A DNA stretch of 64,000 nt, taken from contig NC_133167.1 in assembly GCF_040802235.1 (NCBI RefSeq), positions 102,162,001-102,226,000 on the forward strand, written 5' to 3'. Position 1 is the stretch's first letter, and each line of letters starts with the position of its first letter. The notes under the pieces were generated by a model. It had not been told where the DNA came from and ran no database searches. It saw nothing but the letters and a program-made list of their open reading frames with translations. Below are positions 38,605 to 49,169 of the stretch, piece by piece. Made by a program: the position numbers and the translations under genes. The DNA comes from Manis javanica. Lineage: Eukaryota > Chordata > Mammalia > Pholidota > Manidae.

Positions 38605-39645
38605 CAGAAAAAAACTCAGAGAATATGTATCATGGAAGCCAGTGGAGGAGGAGTTTTCAAAACACGAAATAATCAACAGGGATTAGGAAGACAGAAAAAG
38701 TCTGTACCTACCCTCATTGTCACTTTTTGACCAACTTAAATGTTTATTTATATTCTATTTATATTAGCTACTAAACAAAATTACGTGCTTAAATAAATTA
38801 CATAAAATGTACAAAGTCATATTTTGCAGATATTACTGCTAACAATTATGGCCGTATCAAGGTGCTCCTTCCCTCTTACATTCTTATGCTTATGCCAGAG
38901 GCATTCTTTCCTATTGTGCTCCAAGCAAAGCCTGGAATCACATAAAGCAACTATTCCTGAGATTCTCCAGTGTAAAAATGAAATTTTATGTTATAGAGAT
39001 GAACTCTAATATATGACTGAATGGATCCTTTTGAGAGATACTTTAGAATGCTGTAATATAACTACCTTGTACTCACAGGTTCAGTTATTCAGGTTTTTAT
39101 ATTTGTCATAATGTCAGGAATTACCCTGAGGTGTCCAGAGAGTAGGGGTACTTTGAATATGAAGGAAACCTATTCAGAGTTCTCAACACTGTCACATAAA
39201 TGATGAACCTAAATCATTGAATGAGAAAAATATGTTTTAAAAGGATTGTTCCATGAAATAAGGTCACCACAGCTTATAATAATGTCAAAAGACTGCTGAA
39301 TCTAACTCAAGGATACTGGTCTTTTAGGGCTAAAAGACAAGGTAATTGAAACTTAGAAAATTACTTGGTAGGTGAAGAGGTAAGGTGGCATACATGAGCA
39401 GTAATTGATACACTCTTCCAGAAGGGATCAAAATGTTTGGCGGTCTGTTCAGTTCCTTCTGGTATCTCAAAGGGCATACAACCTTATGTTTCTTATATTC
39501 ACCCAGTTAAGCAAGATGTGAATTGGACAAAAACCAATTTGTTCGTGACTGGTTTATCTGTTAGAAAATAAGCATAGGTTTCATATTTGTGAACAAAAGT
39601 GATGGTTGCCATATACCACTGACAAGAAATCTAATAGTTCCCTCA
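38605..39645. other. Intergenic, nothing recognised
   Basis: AT-rich, no gene or named repeat. Confidence 0.5.
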
Positions 39646-39649
39646 ACTT

Positions 39650-40117
39650 ACTTTTTTGAAAATTTTAAAAACTGCTGAAAAGTTGAAAAGGTGGTACATA
39701 TACTTTTCATCTAGAATCACCAGTTGATAACATTTGGCCTCATTTGGTCCATCAATCTATATAGGGATACGTGTGTGTGTGTGTGTTTATTTCTTTCAAC
39801 CACTTGCAAATAAGTTACATTGTGACACTTCACTCCTAAATACTCTGTACTCCTAAGAATGAGGAAACCTGCTCTACAACCAGAGGCTGAACACTGGTAT
39901 GATATTATCTATCCATATTCTAGTTTCTCCAACTGTCCCTTTAATATCCAGCATCTAATCAAGAGGCACACACTGCATTTAGTTATCTTATCTCTTTAGT
40001 CTCCTTCAGTCTAGAATAATCCACCCAGTTTTTGTTACTCTTGTTTATGATATTGATATTTTTAAAGAATCAGACCAGTTGTGTTGCAGAATATCCCACG
40101 ATCTGAATTTATGTGTT
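39650..40117 (-). mobile_element. L1 (L1M-type) 3' UTR, minus strand
   Basis: Inverted L1M UTR wording: 'gaatcaccagttgataacatttgg', 'gcacacactgcatttagttatcttatctctttagtctcc', 'agaatcagaccagttgtgttgcagaatatccca'. A (GT)8 run lies at 39771-39786. Confidence 0.75.
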
Positions 40118-40545
40118 GTTAGTTTCTTAGGGCTGCTACAACAAAGTCCCACAAATCGGGTGCCTTAAAACAACAGATGTGTTGATTCACAGTTCTGGAG
40201 CCTAGAAATCTGAAACTGGGTCACTGGCAGAGTCCGCTCCCTCCCAAGGCCCTGGGGGACAGTGATTTCTAGCCTCTTGCAGCTTCCAGTGGCCCCTGGT
40301 GTTCCTCTGCTTTGAGGAGCATAACTCCAGCCTCGGCCTCTGTCTTCACATGGACCCTCCCCTGTGTTCTAATAAGTCCACCATCCACTGGGTTTAGAGA
40401 GGACTTTGCTCCAGGATGACCTTATCTTAACTAATTACTTCTGCAAAGACTCTAGTTGCAAATAAGGTTACATTCAGAGGAACTGGGAGTTAGGACTTTA
40501 ACGTATGAATGGCGGGGTACACACAAGTCAACACCTAGCAGTGTG
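40118..40545 (-). mobile_element. MLT1-type (MaLR) LTR, minus strand
   Basis: Close to full length, inverted: 'gttagtttcttagggctgctacaacaaagtcccac', 'cacagttctggagcctagaaa', 'gtcttcacatggaccctcccc', 'ttatcttaactaattacttctgcaaagac', 'gaactgggagttaggactttaacgtatgaatgg'. It abuts the L1 piece on its left. Confidence 0.88.
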
Positions 40546-40549
40546 CTTT

Positions 40550-41115
40550 GCTTGGTTCCTTGGGACTGAACTGAGTGTGAGTCGCTCTGTCGAGAATCCT
40601 TCCCAGGGTATGGAGCACACTTCCCATTGCCTACTCTTGTCCCATCGTTGGTGAGGCTAAGTTTGTCCACTGGGTGAAGGTGGTGTCTGCCAGATCTCTT
40701 CTGTTGTGCAATAATGTGGGAGGGTGGCAGCAACACTGCACAACGTGGAAGTCCAAGTCATTATTCAGAAGCTGCTCTGGGCACACAGGTGGGAGACGGG
40801 AGAGCGAGAGGAGGCCTGGAAGAGGCATGCTGGTCACCAGAAGGCCATGCTCTGACCACATGTTAACTACAAATGTGAACCTGACACACAATCTCTATTA
40901 TATCTACATGTTAGTGAAATGTGATAAAAACGAAATTTTAGAAAAAAAAAATGAAGGCACACAAAATGATAGTCTCAAGTTCAACAGACAGAAAATGACT
41001 GTCAAATTCCTTCAAAAGTGTATAAACAGTTATTTCTCTACTTACCACATACACATGATTTGCTTATAAAGCAATGAGACAGACTCCACAACAATCAACG
41101 TAGTTTTGAGTCTCA
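40550..41115. other. Intergenic, nothing recognised
   Basis: No gene. 40560-40870 has a diverged-repeat feel but cannot be named. Confidence 0.45.
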
Positions 41116-41118
41116 CCT

Positions 41119-41670
41119 AGAATGCTTACTCTCTGCTAAACATAGGAAGATTTGGTGAACCTAATGATTATTAAAATTATTTAATAATTTAAATATGACC
41201 TAGCATATGTCTTACTGGTTTTCAAGTGATCACCAAAGTCATTATTTTCCCCAGATAAAATCTTCTGTTTGTTGACTCACCGGCTACTGAATTCAACACA
41301 ATATCTGTTATTGTCAGAGAAAAATTCTAGTATGTTCTTAGTTATTATCTCAGTTGAGAATAATAATAATAGAATGCTTACTCTTTTCTGGACATAGGAA
41401 GCTTTGGGGAGCCTGATTATGTCACTGGATGCCTATTTATGATGAATAAAACTACACACACATCTATTAACATTCTCTTTGGTTGTAAGCCTTGACACTA
41501 AAAATAAGACCTAGCATATATCATACTGATTTTCATGTGATCATTAAACTTATTATTCCCCCCAGATATACTCTTCTATTTGATGACTCATCTACTAATG
41601 AATTCAACACACTAACTCTTATTGTCAGAGAAAAATCCTGGTAGATTCTTAGTTATTATCTCAGTTGATG
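41119..41670 (+). repeat. Diverged tandem duplication (about 250- and 300-base units)
   Basis: Unit 1 is 41119-41370 and unit 2 is 41371-41670. Both run through 'aatgcttactct', 'cataggaag', 'gacctagcatat', 'ccccagata', 'gaattcaacaca', 'attgtcagagaaaaat' and 'cttagttattatctcagttga'. Unit 2 carries about 50 extra bases near 41430-41480. Confidence 0.9.
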
Positions 41671-41674
41671 ATAC

Positions 41675-42615
41675 AGGTCTGAATTCAAAAATGTAATTCA
41701 AATTCTTTTGAAGCCGTGTGAGATCTGTTTGCTTCATTTCCTGCTCAATGCATGAAGCAATTAACTTTGGTTATATTAATATAATGCTTTCCAACGCTAT
41801 CACAATATTATTCCAACTTTTTTTTCAAATAAACTGAAAAACATGTTACAATCATAGACCTTGGAGTATCTAAAATAGTGGAAGGTAGGATCTGGTCAAG
41901 AGCAATACAACAAAGATATTTCAATCTGTTGCCCACCAGCCAATTGTTGGTGCCAAATTAGAGTGGAAGCAAAAAAATTTATTCCATCTCTTGATCGAAA
42001 GTATGTCTAATGATGAAGGCGGTGTCTACACAACGCAACGATTAGATTGAATGAGCTGGATTGGATTTTTCACATTTTCTAGACCATGGTTTACAATAAT
42101 TTACAGTAGTAAAAACATCATTTGCAAGGACATATTGCAGAACGCCGCTACAATAAATAAATTGAGATCAATTACATTAATTGAAATAAGAGTATGTTCT
42201 AGGTGAACGAGTAGCAAACAGGAAGAGCAGCTGTGGGTCACCGGCTGAAGCCCAGGGAGGTCCAGGGCCCTAGAACCAGCGTTCCCGCGGGCATCTCTGG
42301 GAACTCCTCTATAGAGCTTCTTAGAGAGTTCAAATGCCATCACAACAGTGGTTACTGCACAAGTATACTTTGTTGACCCTCAGATCTGTGATTTTTATCT
42401 GAGGGTTTCCCCTTTTTCTCTTAAAAAAAAAACTACACCTCAATTTCTCCATATTTCTTTGTTTTATTTTTTTGTTCTATTGTCACAACTTGAGGCAGGT
42501 TCCCCTTCCCTTGCATGTGGACAATGGATAATGCCTGTGTATAAATATTTGACAAATGTTTGCACATATAACCACATCAGGCCTGCAGCCAGCTGTTTTG
42601 TGGGTGCTCAGTAAG
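41675..42615. other. Intergenic, nothing firm
   Basis: A minus frame around 42220-42345 (beginning with a MAFELSKKLYRGVP-like stretch after an AG) could be another exon of the decayed gene, but its phase does not fit block D, so I do not call it. Confidence 0.4.
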
Positions 42616-42619
42616 CACA

Positions 42620-42830
42620 CACAGGGCCTCAAGTTTTTCAGTGCTCCATGCTTCCCATCTTATCTGAGCCTCAGAGCATCCCTGTGAAGGAAGCTGGCTG
42701 AGTGTTAATGTTTCTCTGGACAAGAAACGGGAACAGAAATGAAGAAACGGGGCTGTGCTCCTGTAGCTGCTGGGAGAAGAGCTAGAATGGGACCCTTGCT
42801 GACTTCTCCTTTGCCAGCTTCTCTTCACTC
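42620..42830 (-). repeat. Diverged MIR, probable
   Basis: Text resembling inverted MIR ('ctgagcctcagagcatccctgtgaagg', 'agaaatgaagaaacggggctg'). Confidence 0.4.
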
Positions 42831-42900
42831 TGAGGCATCTGTAAGAGACCAGCAAGTATTTAGAGCGCATCCTCCTTTCCCAGAAATCACCAGGTCTTAC

Positions 42901-43102
42901 CTGCTTCTGAAATAAAATTCATACCTAGCATGGGCTTTGACCTCTCCACAAGAGAGCCTTAGCCGCCAGTCCCTGGGGGGCTTAGGGATGGGTGACTGAG
43001 AATTCGGCAGAACTGTATGCAGACGGGGTGTTTCTATGTATTTCCAGAGTGGCTTCAGAACTCCCAGCAGATTCTCCAAGGGTCCAACAAATCAGCGATC
43101 AC
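42901..43102 (-). pseudogene. Candidate exon D of the minus-strand gene (frameshifted)
   Basis: Acceptor with a long pyrimidine tract (TTCCCTCTCCTTCGGCCGAG) and strong donor AGCAG|GTAAGA. From the acceptor it reads VIADLLDP. One missing base near 43078 moves the frame to LENLLGVLKPLWKYIETPRL and on to YEFYFRSR. The acceptor is phase 0 while block Z leaves two bases, so at least one exon between them is missing or a boundary is wrong. It may belong to the same gene; this is the weakest link. Confidence 0.35.
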
Positions 43103-43974
43103 CTCGGCCGAAGGAGAGGGAACTCAAAATGACCCAAGTCTACATTTCTTTCTCTAGACATTAGAGCTCAGAGTAGATGTTAATCTAAATTCTAGAAATA
43201 TGAGGAAATTGACTTTTTTGTTTTGCTCACCTGGGTTTTGTGGCTTCAGTTAATGTTCAGACTTCAAATGAGTTCACGTCCAATACCTCTGAATACAGGG
43301 ACTTGAGATCCCTGGGGTCTGGCTCCTAGAAGCAATTCTTGTTATGTGTATTTCCCTACTGCTAAAGGTGACTGCATATCCACCTGCAAGTTTTTAAAAT
43401 TGATATGTTTCCATGAATTTCTATTGTGCTCCCTATATGGTATCAAGTCTTTTGAATTCAGCAACTGAATTCCATCGGATTCGGAAATCTCCATAAAATT
43501 GGATATTATGGTCTTTCAGGATGGACGTTGCACATATTTCGTCATGCCTCATGGGCTTCCCTCAATGCTTTCTTCTTCCTTTCTCCGTCTTTGTCTTGGC
43601 TTTTCCTAGAGAAGGTCTCTTTTGCATTTTCTCTTTCTTAATAAAACCACCAACACATTTTACTCTGGTATTAATGGCAGGAGGAGGTCTGATGTCCTGG
43701 AAACGGAGGCACAGAGAATGATCCCCAATTCGGCATGGGCTACGGGCAGGCTGACTGACTGCTGATGCTGACATTTATAGCCTTGTGGACTGAGATGCAG
43801 TTTCCTTGTCACAGGACTTGGCCAAAGTCTGGCTGGTGGGCAATGCAGCTCATGGTTTCAGTATGACTTTGGATTCCTGTTTTTGTATGACCCAGGCACA
43901 AAGAATGGTTTTTACATTTTTAAATGGCTGAAATGACACCAAATGAACAGTATTCTGAGACACATAGGAATGAC

Positions 43975-44165
43975 ATGAAATATACATGGAAGTGTGAATG
44001 AAGTTTTATTGTAATACAGCCACTCTGATTTGGTGACCGATTGCCCCTGGCTGCTTTCATAGTATAACAGCAAGTTTAGAAGATGCATAGATGTGAAAGA
44101 GACTGGTTGGCCCTCAAAGCCTAAAATATTTACTCTCTGGCCTTTTACAGGAAAATGTGTCAAAA
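43975..44165 (+). mobile_element. Non-autonomous repeat with the 'ataaagttttattggaacacagcc' signature
   Basis: Matches a widespread mammalian repeat: 'aagttttattgtaatacagcc', 'tggctgctttcatagtataacagc', 'ccctcaaagcctaaaatatttactctctggccttttacag'. I think it is a hAT-type DNA element but am unsure of the name. Confidence 0.65.
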
Positions 44166-44594
44166 AATTGTCAATTTCCTTATCTGGAAAAAAAATGTAT
44201 CAGTGTTTTTTTTTGTGAGGATTTAATGAATATTAGAGATAAATGTGGGGTTGGCATATGCAGATGTTGGAGAAATTATTTCTCTGTACCTTATCACATC
44301 CCCTAGAACAGTGACTTCTGCATCTAAGATGGTTTTAAAGCACAGTACATAAGGTTCGCATAGTCAGACAGATGGACAAGCTAAATGCACTTTGTATTGT
44401 TAGAAAAACCTTTCATTGATGAACCTCCTAGAAGTGCACAAGGATTACTTTAAACCTAAGTGCTTCCCTATTAATTTGATAAACCTCTAAAACACAGCAT
44501 AGAAGTGACACAGCTGAGTTTAATAATGTACAAATGTTTTATGGGTAGCAACACAGAGCCGGAAAAGGCGAGTTTCCTCGTTAAAGGCTCTCAC

Positions 44595-44719
44595 AGATCC
44601 AGGAGATGCTGAGGGCCGTAGAAAGCGTCTCCACCTTGCCTTTCCAAGAAAGCATCTAATTCTGAACCCTTTCCAGAGGGGCCTCCCACGCATCGGATAA
44701 CTTTATGCTCTTCTGGCCA
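44595..44719 (-). pseudogene. Candidate exon Z of the minus-strand gene (frameshifted)
   Basis: Acceptor GTGCTCTCTAG and donor GTGAGA at 44594. Taking 1 base in (joining CG of block C to give Arg), it reads GQKSIKLSDAWEAPLERVQN and then meets TAG. One base restored near 44664 would continue into ELDAFLERQGGDAFYGPQHL. Both halves look protein-like in different frames, as expected of a one-base deletion in a former exon. A CTCF-like motif overlaps the acceptor. Confidence 0.4.
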
Positions 44720-44730
44720 CTAGAGAGCAC
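44714..44730 (+). promoter_or_regulatory. Candidate CTCF-like site
   Basis: TGGCCACTAGAGAGCAC is close to the CTCF core with one weak position. It overlaps the candidate splice acceptor of block Z. Confidence 0.35.
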
Positions 44731-44764
44731 TTTGAGACTAACAAACCTTGGTGTGGGGACCCAG

Positions 44765-44825
44765 GCCTCAGTTGGAACCCAGGTCTCTGGTGACTTGCAG
44801 CACACGTTCTGTCACTGCGCCATCT
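44765..44825 (-). repeat. MIR-family fragment, probable
   Basis: 'ggaacccaggtctctggtgac' followed by 'tctgtcactgcgccat', as in inverted MIR/MIR3 ends. Confidence 0.45.
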
Positions 44826-45030
44826 AGCTACCGGTGGTGGCTCTCAAGGCTGATGGATGCATTTTGTGAAGCTTAGTGACCTGTGGTAGTGATAATGAAG
44901 CGTTCTGAAGCCCAGATAACATTTTATTCTGTCACTGTGGTTTTGTGCCTCTAGTGACATCACCTAATTTGTACTGCTTTCCAGCGACTTTCTAAGGCGA
45001 GCGTTTTAGCCAGGGTCCCCGTTTCCTTAC

Positions 45031-45289
45031 CGCCTGTTCTCTTTTCTGTCAGACTGAATTTCTCTCGAAGAGAAAATATCGTTTGATATTGATTCCGGTG
45101 CACGAGATAATTTCAGGTTCTCACTCTGCAGTTCATCCGAGGCCCTGTTTAAAATCTCGAAGAGGTTTTCCAAGGCTAAGAGGCGCAGTTCAAAAGAGCA
45201 GTTCTTAAATGTGTTTAAAAGACCCTTGGCTACATTTTCTGATGTTTCATCAGCCGTTTGCACTGATACACTTTCCATTGTTATTACAG
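45031..45289 (-). pseudogene. Candidate exon C of the minus-strand gene (open)
   Basis: Acceptor TATGGTTCAG and good donor GTAAGG at 45030. The exon is 259 bases with 2 in and 2 out, open for 85 codons. It encodes MESVSVQTADETSENVAKGL, then NCSFELRLLALENLFEILNR and ASDELQSENLKLS, a classic amphipathic helical pattern. It keeps several CpG dinucleotides although surrounding non-coding DNA has few, which argues for past coding constraint. The stop codon of the unspliced frame falls inside the donor. Confidence 0.55.
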
Positions 45290-45424
45290 CTGAACCATAT
45301 CATAAGGGGGTTGTACCAGCAAGACCATCAAGTTTTCTAAAAAGCTATAAAGCTTTGATATTTTCTGGCTGATTTCTTACTGTGCTCTTAAAACTGTTTA
45401 GCTTCTGCTGAGCCAAATATGTAC

Positions 45425-45485
45425 CTCTAAAGGCATATGCAGTGAAAAACTCTTCAAGCGTCTCAGTACAACATCTCAGCGATAT
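45425..45485 (-). pseudogene. Candidate exon X of the minus-strand gene (open)
   Basis: The acceptor is preceded by a TCCTCCTCC tract and reads GGTACCCACAG; the donor is GTACAT. The exon is 61 bases: 20 codons reading ISLRCCTETLEEFFTAYAFR plus one base. The other two frames stop within a few codons. The following intron to block C is only 135 bases, and the leftover G joins CT of block C to give Ala. Confidence 0.5.
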
Positions 45486-46075
45486 CTGTGGGTACCGGAG
45501 GAGGACGGCTTCTGTTTAGATGAAGTAAAGGGGGAGTTCTTTGTAGCGTGCCCTGTGAATGAATAATGCCAGCCTCTGGTGGGGCTTCTGCCCATCAGCG
45601 CTGGGGGCTGGCTGTGGATACAGAAGAATGTACTTTCCTGATCATTGCTTATGAGCATTTTGCAAAGCCATTCCATTCTGGTATTATTGTTTACATCAAA
45701 GGGAAATCGAAGACATCGACTCTAGCTCTGATTCCTAAACTGATTGAGGCGTTGATAAGGGCAGGTTTTCAGGGGCTTTGTTTGATGTTTAAAAAAAAAA
45801 ACCAAAAAAACCCAAATAATTTCTCCCTCTTTTGAATGGCACTTGGCTTTCAAGTGAAGACTATTTCTGCAAGTGAAATGTCAGGTCTGTCTAATAATAA
45901 CCTGCTTAATGTGCCACTAAAATCATTAATAGAACTTGCTTCCATTTTTATAAAATGAAGTTCTTTCTTCCATCTGGGTGCCTGGCTCTTCGAATCTAGG
46001 GAGAACGCTAGTACAAACAGACGGATTGCTTCATAAAAAACATTACGGCCCTGAAGTGTGAACTTGCTGTCTCAC

Positions 46076-46166
46076 CTTTTGCCAACACATGCCATTTGTG
46101 AGATGACGCAAGAATAGCAAAGGAGTGAATAGTCTATGAACAAAGACTTTCAAAAAGTAGACTCCT
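46076..46166 (-). pseudogene. Candidate exon Y of the minus-strand gene (open)
   Basis: Acceptor CTGGGTGTCCAG and strong donor GTGAGA. The exon is 91 bases and takes 1 base in, which completes Lys with the AA left by B, then gives 30 codons containing VYFLKVFVHRLFTPLLFLRH. It ends on a codon boundary. The other frame that starts on a codon boundary stops early. This short block exactly bridges the otherwise incompatible phases of B and X, which is the main reason I believe it. Confidence 0.5.
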
Positions 46167-46604
46167 CTGGACACCCAGGGAGCCATGGATATGAAAACAG
46201 CAAGGAGCAGGAGATAAAGACAAGAGTTTACATAGGGGTATAGGTGTTATTGTGTAGATGTTGGTGGTTTTCAGCAGCCAGACTTAGTTTTCAGCTGTCC
46301 ATCTTGAAGCTGGCTCCTAGCACCTTCCTTTCCAATCCTGGAGGGTATGCTCTCTGTGTATTCTTTCTTTTGTTCACGTGATGCTTTTTGTGTGGGTGAA
46401 AGAATAGAATTCTGTCTAAAAGGTAATGTTACCCCTGGGATTGAATGTTACAACAAGGATTGAATTAAATAGTGAAAACCAGAAAGAGTGCGTATTTGTG
46501 CGTATGTGTACATTTTCCTCCGCCTGAAAAGCCTTGGTTTTCAGTGGCCATGATTATGCTGCAAACATATTAAAGTTTAGTGAATGCAAAGAGATTGCTC
46601 TTAC

Positions 46605-46857
46605 TTTTCCTTGTCTGGGCTTAACCACAGCTCTAGAAAGAAATTCAGATTTCTGCACGGGGATCTTTTCCCTAGGTTGTTGAGGACAATGCGAAGGGCA
46701 GATTTTACACAAAGCTGAGATATGAATGCTTCTGTATGTCTCTGCAGGCTCTCATTCTGGGCATCTGGTATATTGTGCACTTCTTCCAAAAAAGAAATGA
46801 GGTCACAAACAGAACGTTGTATTAAATGGAAGTAACAATGAAGGAAGCAGGATGCCC
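46605..46857 (-). pseudogene. Candidate exon B of the minus-strand gene (open)
   Basis: Acceptor ATGAGCCCAG (a CTTTCTGCCCACCCAG tract lies just upstream) and a GTAAGA donor at 46604. The exon is 253 bases, taking 2 bases in and leaving 2. It is open throughout and encodes helical sequence such as SVCDLISFLEEVHNIPDAQ, then HTEAFISQLCVKSALRIVLN and NLNFFLELWLSPDKE. The upstream acceptor at 46879-46878 is stronger by eye but would bring a TAA into frame, so I prefer the inner one. Confidence 0.5.
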
Positions 46858-47194
46858 CTGGGCTCATAAATTACTTCCTGGGTGGGCAGAAAGGGCTATT
46901 TAGGTAGGAGACATGCACAGAAAATGGTGTTCTACTTGGGGATAGCTCTTTTACTGTTGGCTTACATTGCTATTTAACCAATGAATGTTGGTTAACCTGT
47001 TACATAGTTTTATCTTCTCTCTGGCTAAGAGTCAGAGAAAGCTGATACAGTGTTTTTTAAGGTTCCTAGGGGGCTTAGCCGAGTGAGTTTCGTAGAGTCT
47101 CAATAAAACTCTGTGGTTTGATTCACAGATTCTAAGACTGGGGCAAACAGTGTGGCACTGAGGAAATCTCACCAGATCAGCCATGGGAATGGGA

Positions 47195-47305
47195 GCGAGC
47201 CAAGTAATCTTTCTGGGTCACTGCTTTCTTACCTGTAAAAAGAAGGGGCTGGACTCTGTGAAGGTTAAGGTCACTTCCCGCTCCGTAGACCTGTGCTTTT
47301 AAAAA
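47195..47305 (+). repeat. MIR-family fragment
   Basis: 'ctgggtcactgctttcttacctgtaaaaagaaggggctggactctgtgaaggttaaggtcacttccc' is typical MIR 3' text. Confidence 0.65.
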
Positions 47306-47789
47306 ATACTTGGACCCTGAGAGGCGAATATCTTCTTGGGTTTCTGGACAAAAGGGCTCAGGGAATATTTGTGTTTAACCTCCCACCACATCCTGACTTT
47401 CTACTCTAATGAATCCGGGTTTATTCTTCAGTGAAATGGCTCGGCTCCAGGAGCCCTTGGTGTGATTTTAAGACTGTGCAGGTATTGATTTTTCTTGTAG
47501 GACAGTCGTTACTGTAACCACCAAACTATTGAATTTCTCTGTTCTCGAAACGATGATTTCACAGGCGTCGTTCCCCTCCTTTTGGTTGATTTTAACTCAA
47601 TCCAGGGCTAATTTGAAGATAGCATTACTACCAAAGTATCTCAAAATGCTGTGTGGCTGACAGCTGTCTAACTTTTCTCACCTCTGTACCTCCTGCATCA
47701 AAGCTTTGAATTTCTTACTGTGTCCAGTGTTCTTGGAGAGTTCCCAGACCCCATTCAAACGTGCAGGCGGGCTTCCCCGACGCACAAGA

Positions 47790-48590
47790 ACAAGCAATTC
47801 TGACACCAGCAGGATGTCCAAAAATTCAACTCAATTATGACACTATCACCCAGACAGAGCATCAGATTCCACAGGCTAAGGGTTCCTTCCTGCAAAACTG
47901 CCCTCCCCTCGCCCTGCCCCATTCAGACGCCAGTAGCAAGTCCCAGTGATTACCTGTGCTTCCAACTGACTGGCTACCGACTGGAGGCTCCTATGACTTC
48001 TTCCTTAGGTTCAATGAATTTGCTAAAGTGGCTCACAGAACTCAGGGAAACACGTCCCTATATTTACCAGTTTATTAAAGGATTTGATAAAAGAAGGGAA
48101 TCACTAGTGGGATGAAGATACACAGCATGAAGTCCCAAACAAAGGAGCTTCTGTCCTCATGGGGCTTGGGGCTTGGGGCCTGGGGCAGTGGCACAGGAGA
48201 ACATCTGGGCACCCCAGGCTTAGAAGCTCTCTGGAAAGGGCCAATACGCTGGGCTCTTGGGTTTTTGTGGAAGCTTCATTACATAGTCATGATTAAGTCA
48301 TTGGCCCATTGACTGATTCAGCCTCCAGCCCTCTCTCCTCCCTGGAGGTGGGGGTGGTGGTGTGTGGAGCTGGAAGCTCCCACCCTCTCATCATATGGTC
48401 GGTCCTCTTGGCCACCAGCCCCCACCCTAGGGTGGGGCCCACAAGTCACCTTTATTATTAACAAGGCACCCATTTGACCCTGACAGCACTGAAGTGTCTT
48501 TCAGAACCGTGGATGAACACCAAACATATCTGAGAGCTACACTGTGGTCATCTGAATGATCAAATAGATATTTCTTATAAATTATTATGT
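47790..48590 (-). mobile_element. ERVL-like LTR, minus strand, family uncertain
   Basis: About 0.8 kb resembling a common mammalian LTR, inverted: 'gctaaagtggctcacagaactcaggg', 'tttaccagtttattaaaggat' (an AATAAA on the minus strand), 'attacatagtcatgattaagtcattgg' and 'ctctcctccctggaggtgggg'. A GGGGCTT repeat with four G4 runs lies at 48161-48186. It sits in the intron between candidate exons A and B. Confidence 0.65.
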
Positions 48591-48965
48591 TGCAAGTGTC
48601 AATAGTACTTCAAACAGGATAGGCTTCCTTCCTTACTGCGTTTATTCACACCTGTACAAGGTGACTTTTCACGTCATGGCATGGATCCCGTTGTCGTGGC
48701 CCTGCCACGGGAGCTGCTGTCAATATGCCTGTACACAGTGAGCACAACACTAAAATATTTAAGTTGATTCTTGCTTTCCCATTTTAGAGGTTTACCTCCC
48801 ATGAGCTCTCCAGTTAGCTGAGGGAAGACACAACATGTCAAGCAGGTTAGGATAGCCATTAACTTCCAAATTCAGTTTAACAGGGGCTTTGATTACATTG
48901 GGTAAAATACTACAGCAGGAGTGGTGACTTTGATGCCGATAATTCTCTATCCGGGACTGTAATAC

Positions 48966-49169
48966 CATGTTGATGGCCTTTCAATGAGTTCCACAGTGAC
49001 CCCAGAGTAGAGGGGTAATTTAATGAGATCATTAATATTTCCATAAAACCAGCAATCTGAACAAGTTCTTTTGGTAGGCGCTTTGGCAGAACTCGCGTAA
49101 GTGACGGTTCCACACGGAGCATTATCTTTTCTTGTACAACACTGAAAGCTTACATGCTGCTTGACAAAT
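48966..49169 (-). pseudogene. Candidate exon A of the minus-strand gene (frameshifted)
   Basis: The acceptor ends TTTAAAATTCAG (AG at 49171-49170) after a TCCTCACTTT tract, and a weak GTATTA donor begins at 48965. The first 15 codons read ICQAACKLSVLYKKR, then a TAA follows. One more A in the four-A run near 49126 would carry the frame into IMLRVEPSLTRVLPKRLPKE, followed by LVQIAGFMEILMISLNYPS, ending near GHQH with one base left over. An alternative acceptor (AG at 49143-49142, exon start 49141) would avoid the frameshift. The leftover G joins GG of block B to give Gly. Confidence 0.4.

Larger units (their letters stand above)
42901..49169 (-). pseudogene. Unrecognised multi-exon gene on the minus strand, probably decayed
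   Basis: Seven exon-like blocks (A to D below), read on the minus strand from 49169 down to 42901. Each has AG before it and GT after it. Phases join at A-B (1+2), B-Y (2+1), Y-X (0), X-C (1+2) and C-Z (2+1). The middle run B-Y-X-C, 664 bases, is fully open when spliced. The implied protein is rich in Leu, Glu and amphipathic helices, as in armadillo/HEAT-type folds, but I recognise no family. Blocks A, Z and D each stay open only if one base is restored, so this is either a decaying gene or one broken by one-base assembly deletions. From Z to D the phases do not meet, so an exon may be missing there. First and last exons were not found. The gene would be divergent from DCTD. Splice sites were chosen by eye, so boundaries may shift. 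Confidence 0.55.

Noticed and set aside
42577..42870. A 97-codon minus frame next to candidate exon D
   Set aside because: It overlaps a MIR-like stretch and its phase does not follow from block D. The GCSEAQIRWEAWSTEKLEAL part is tempting but unsupported.
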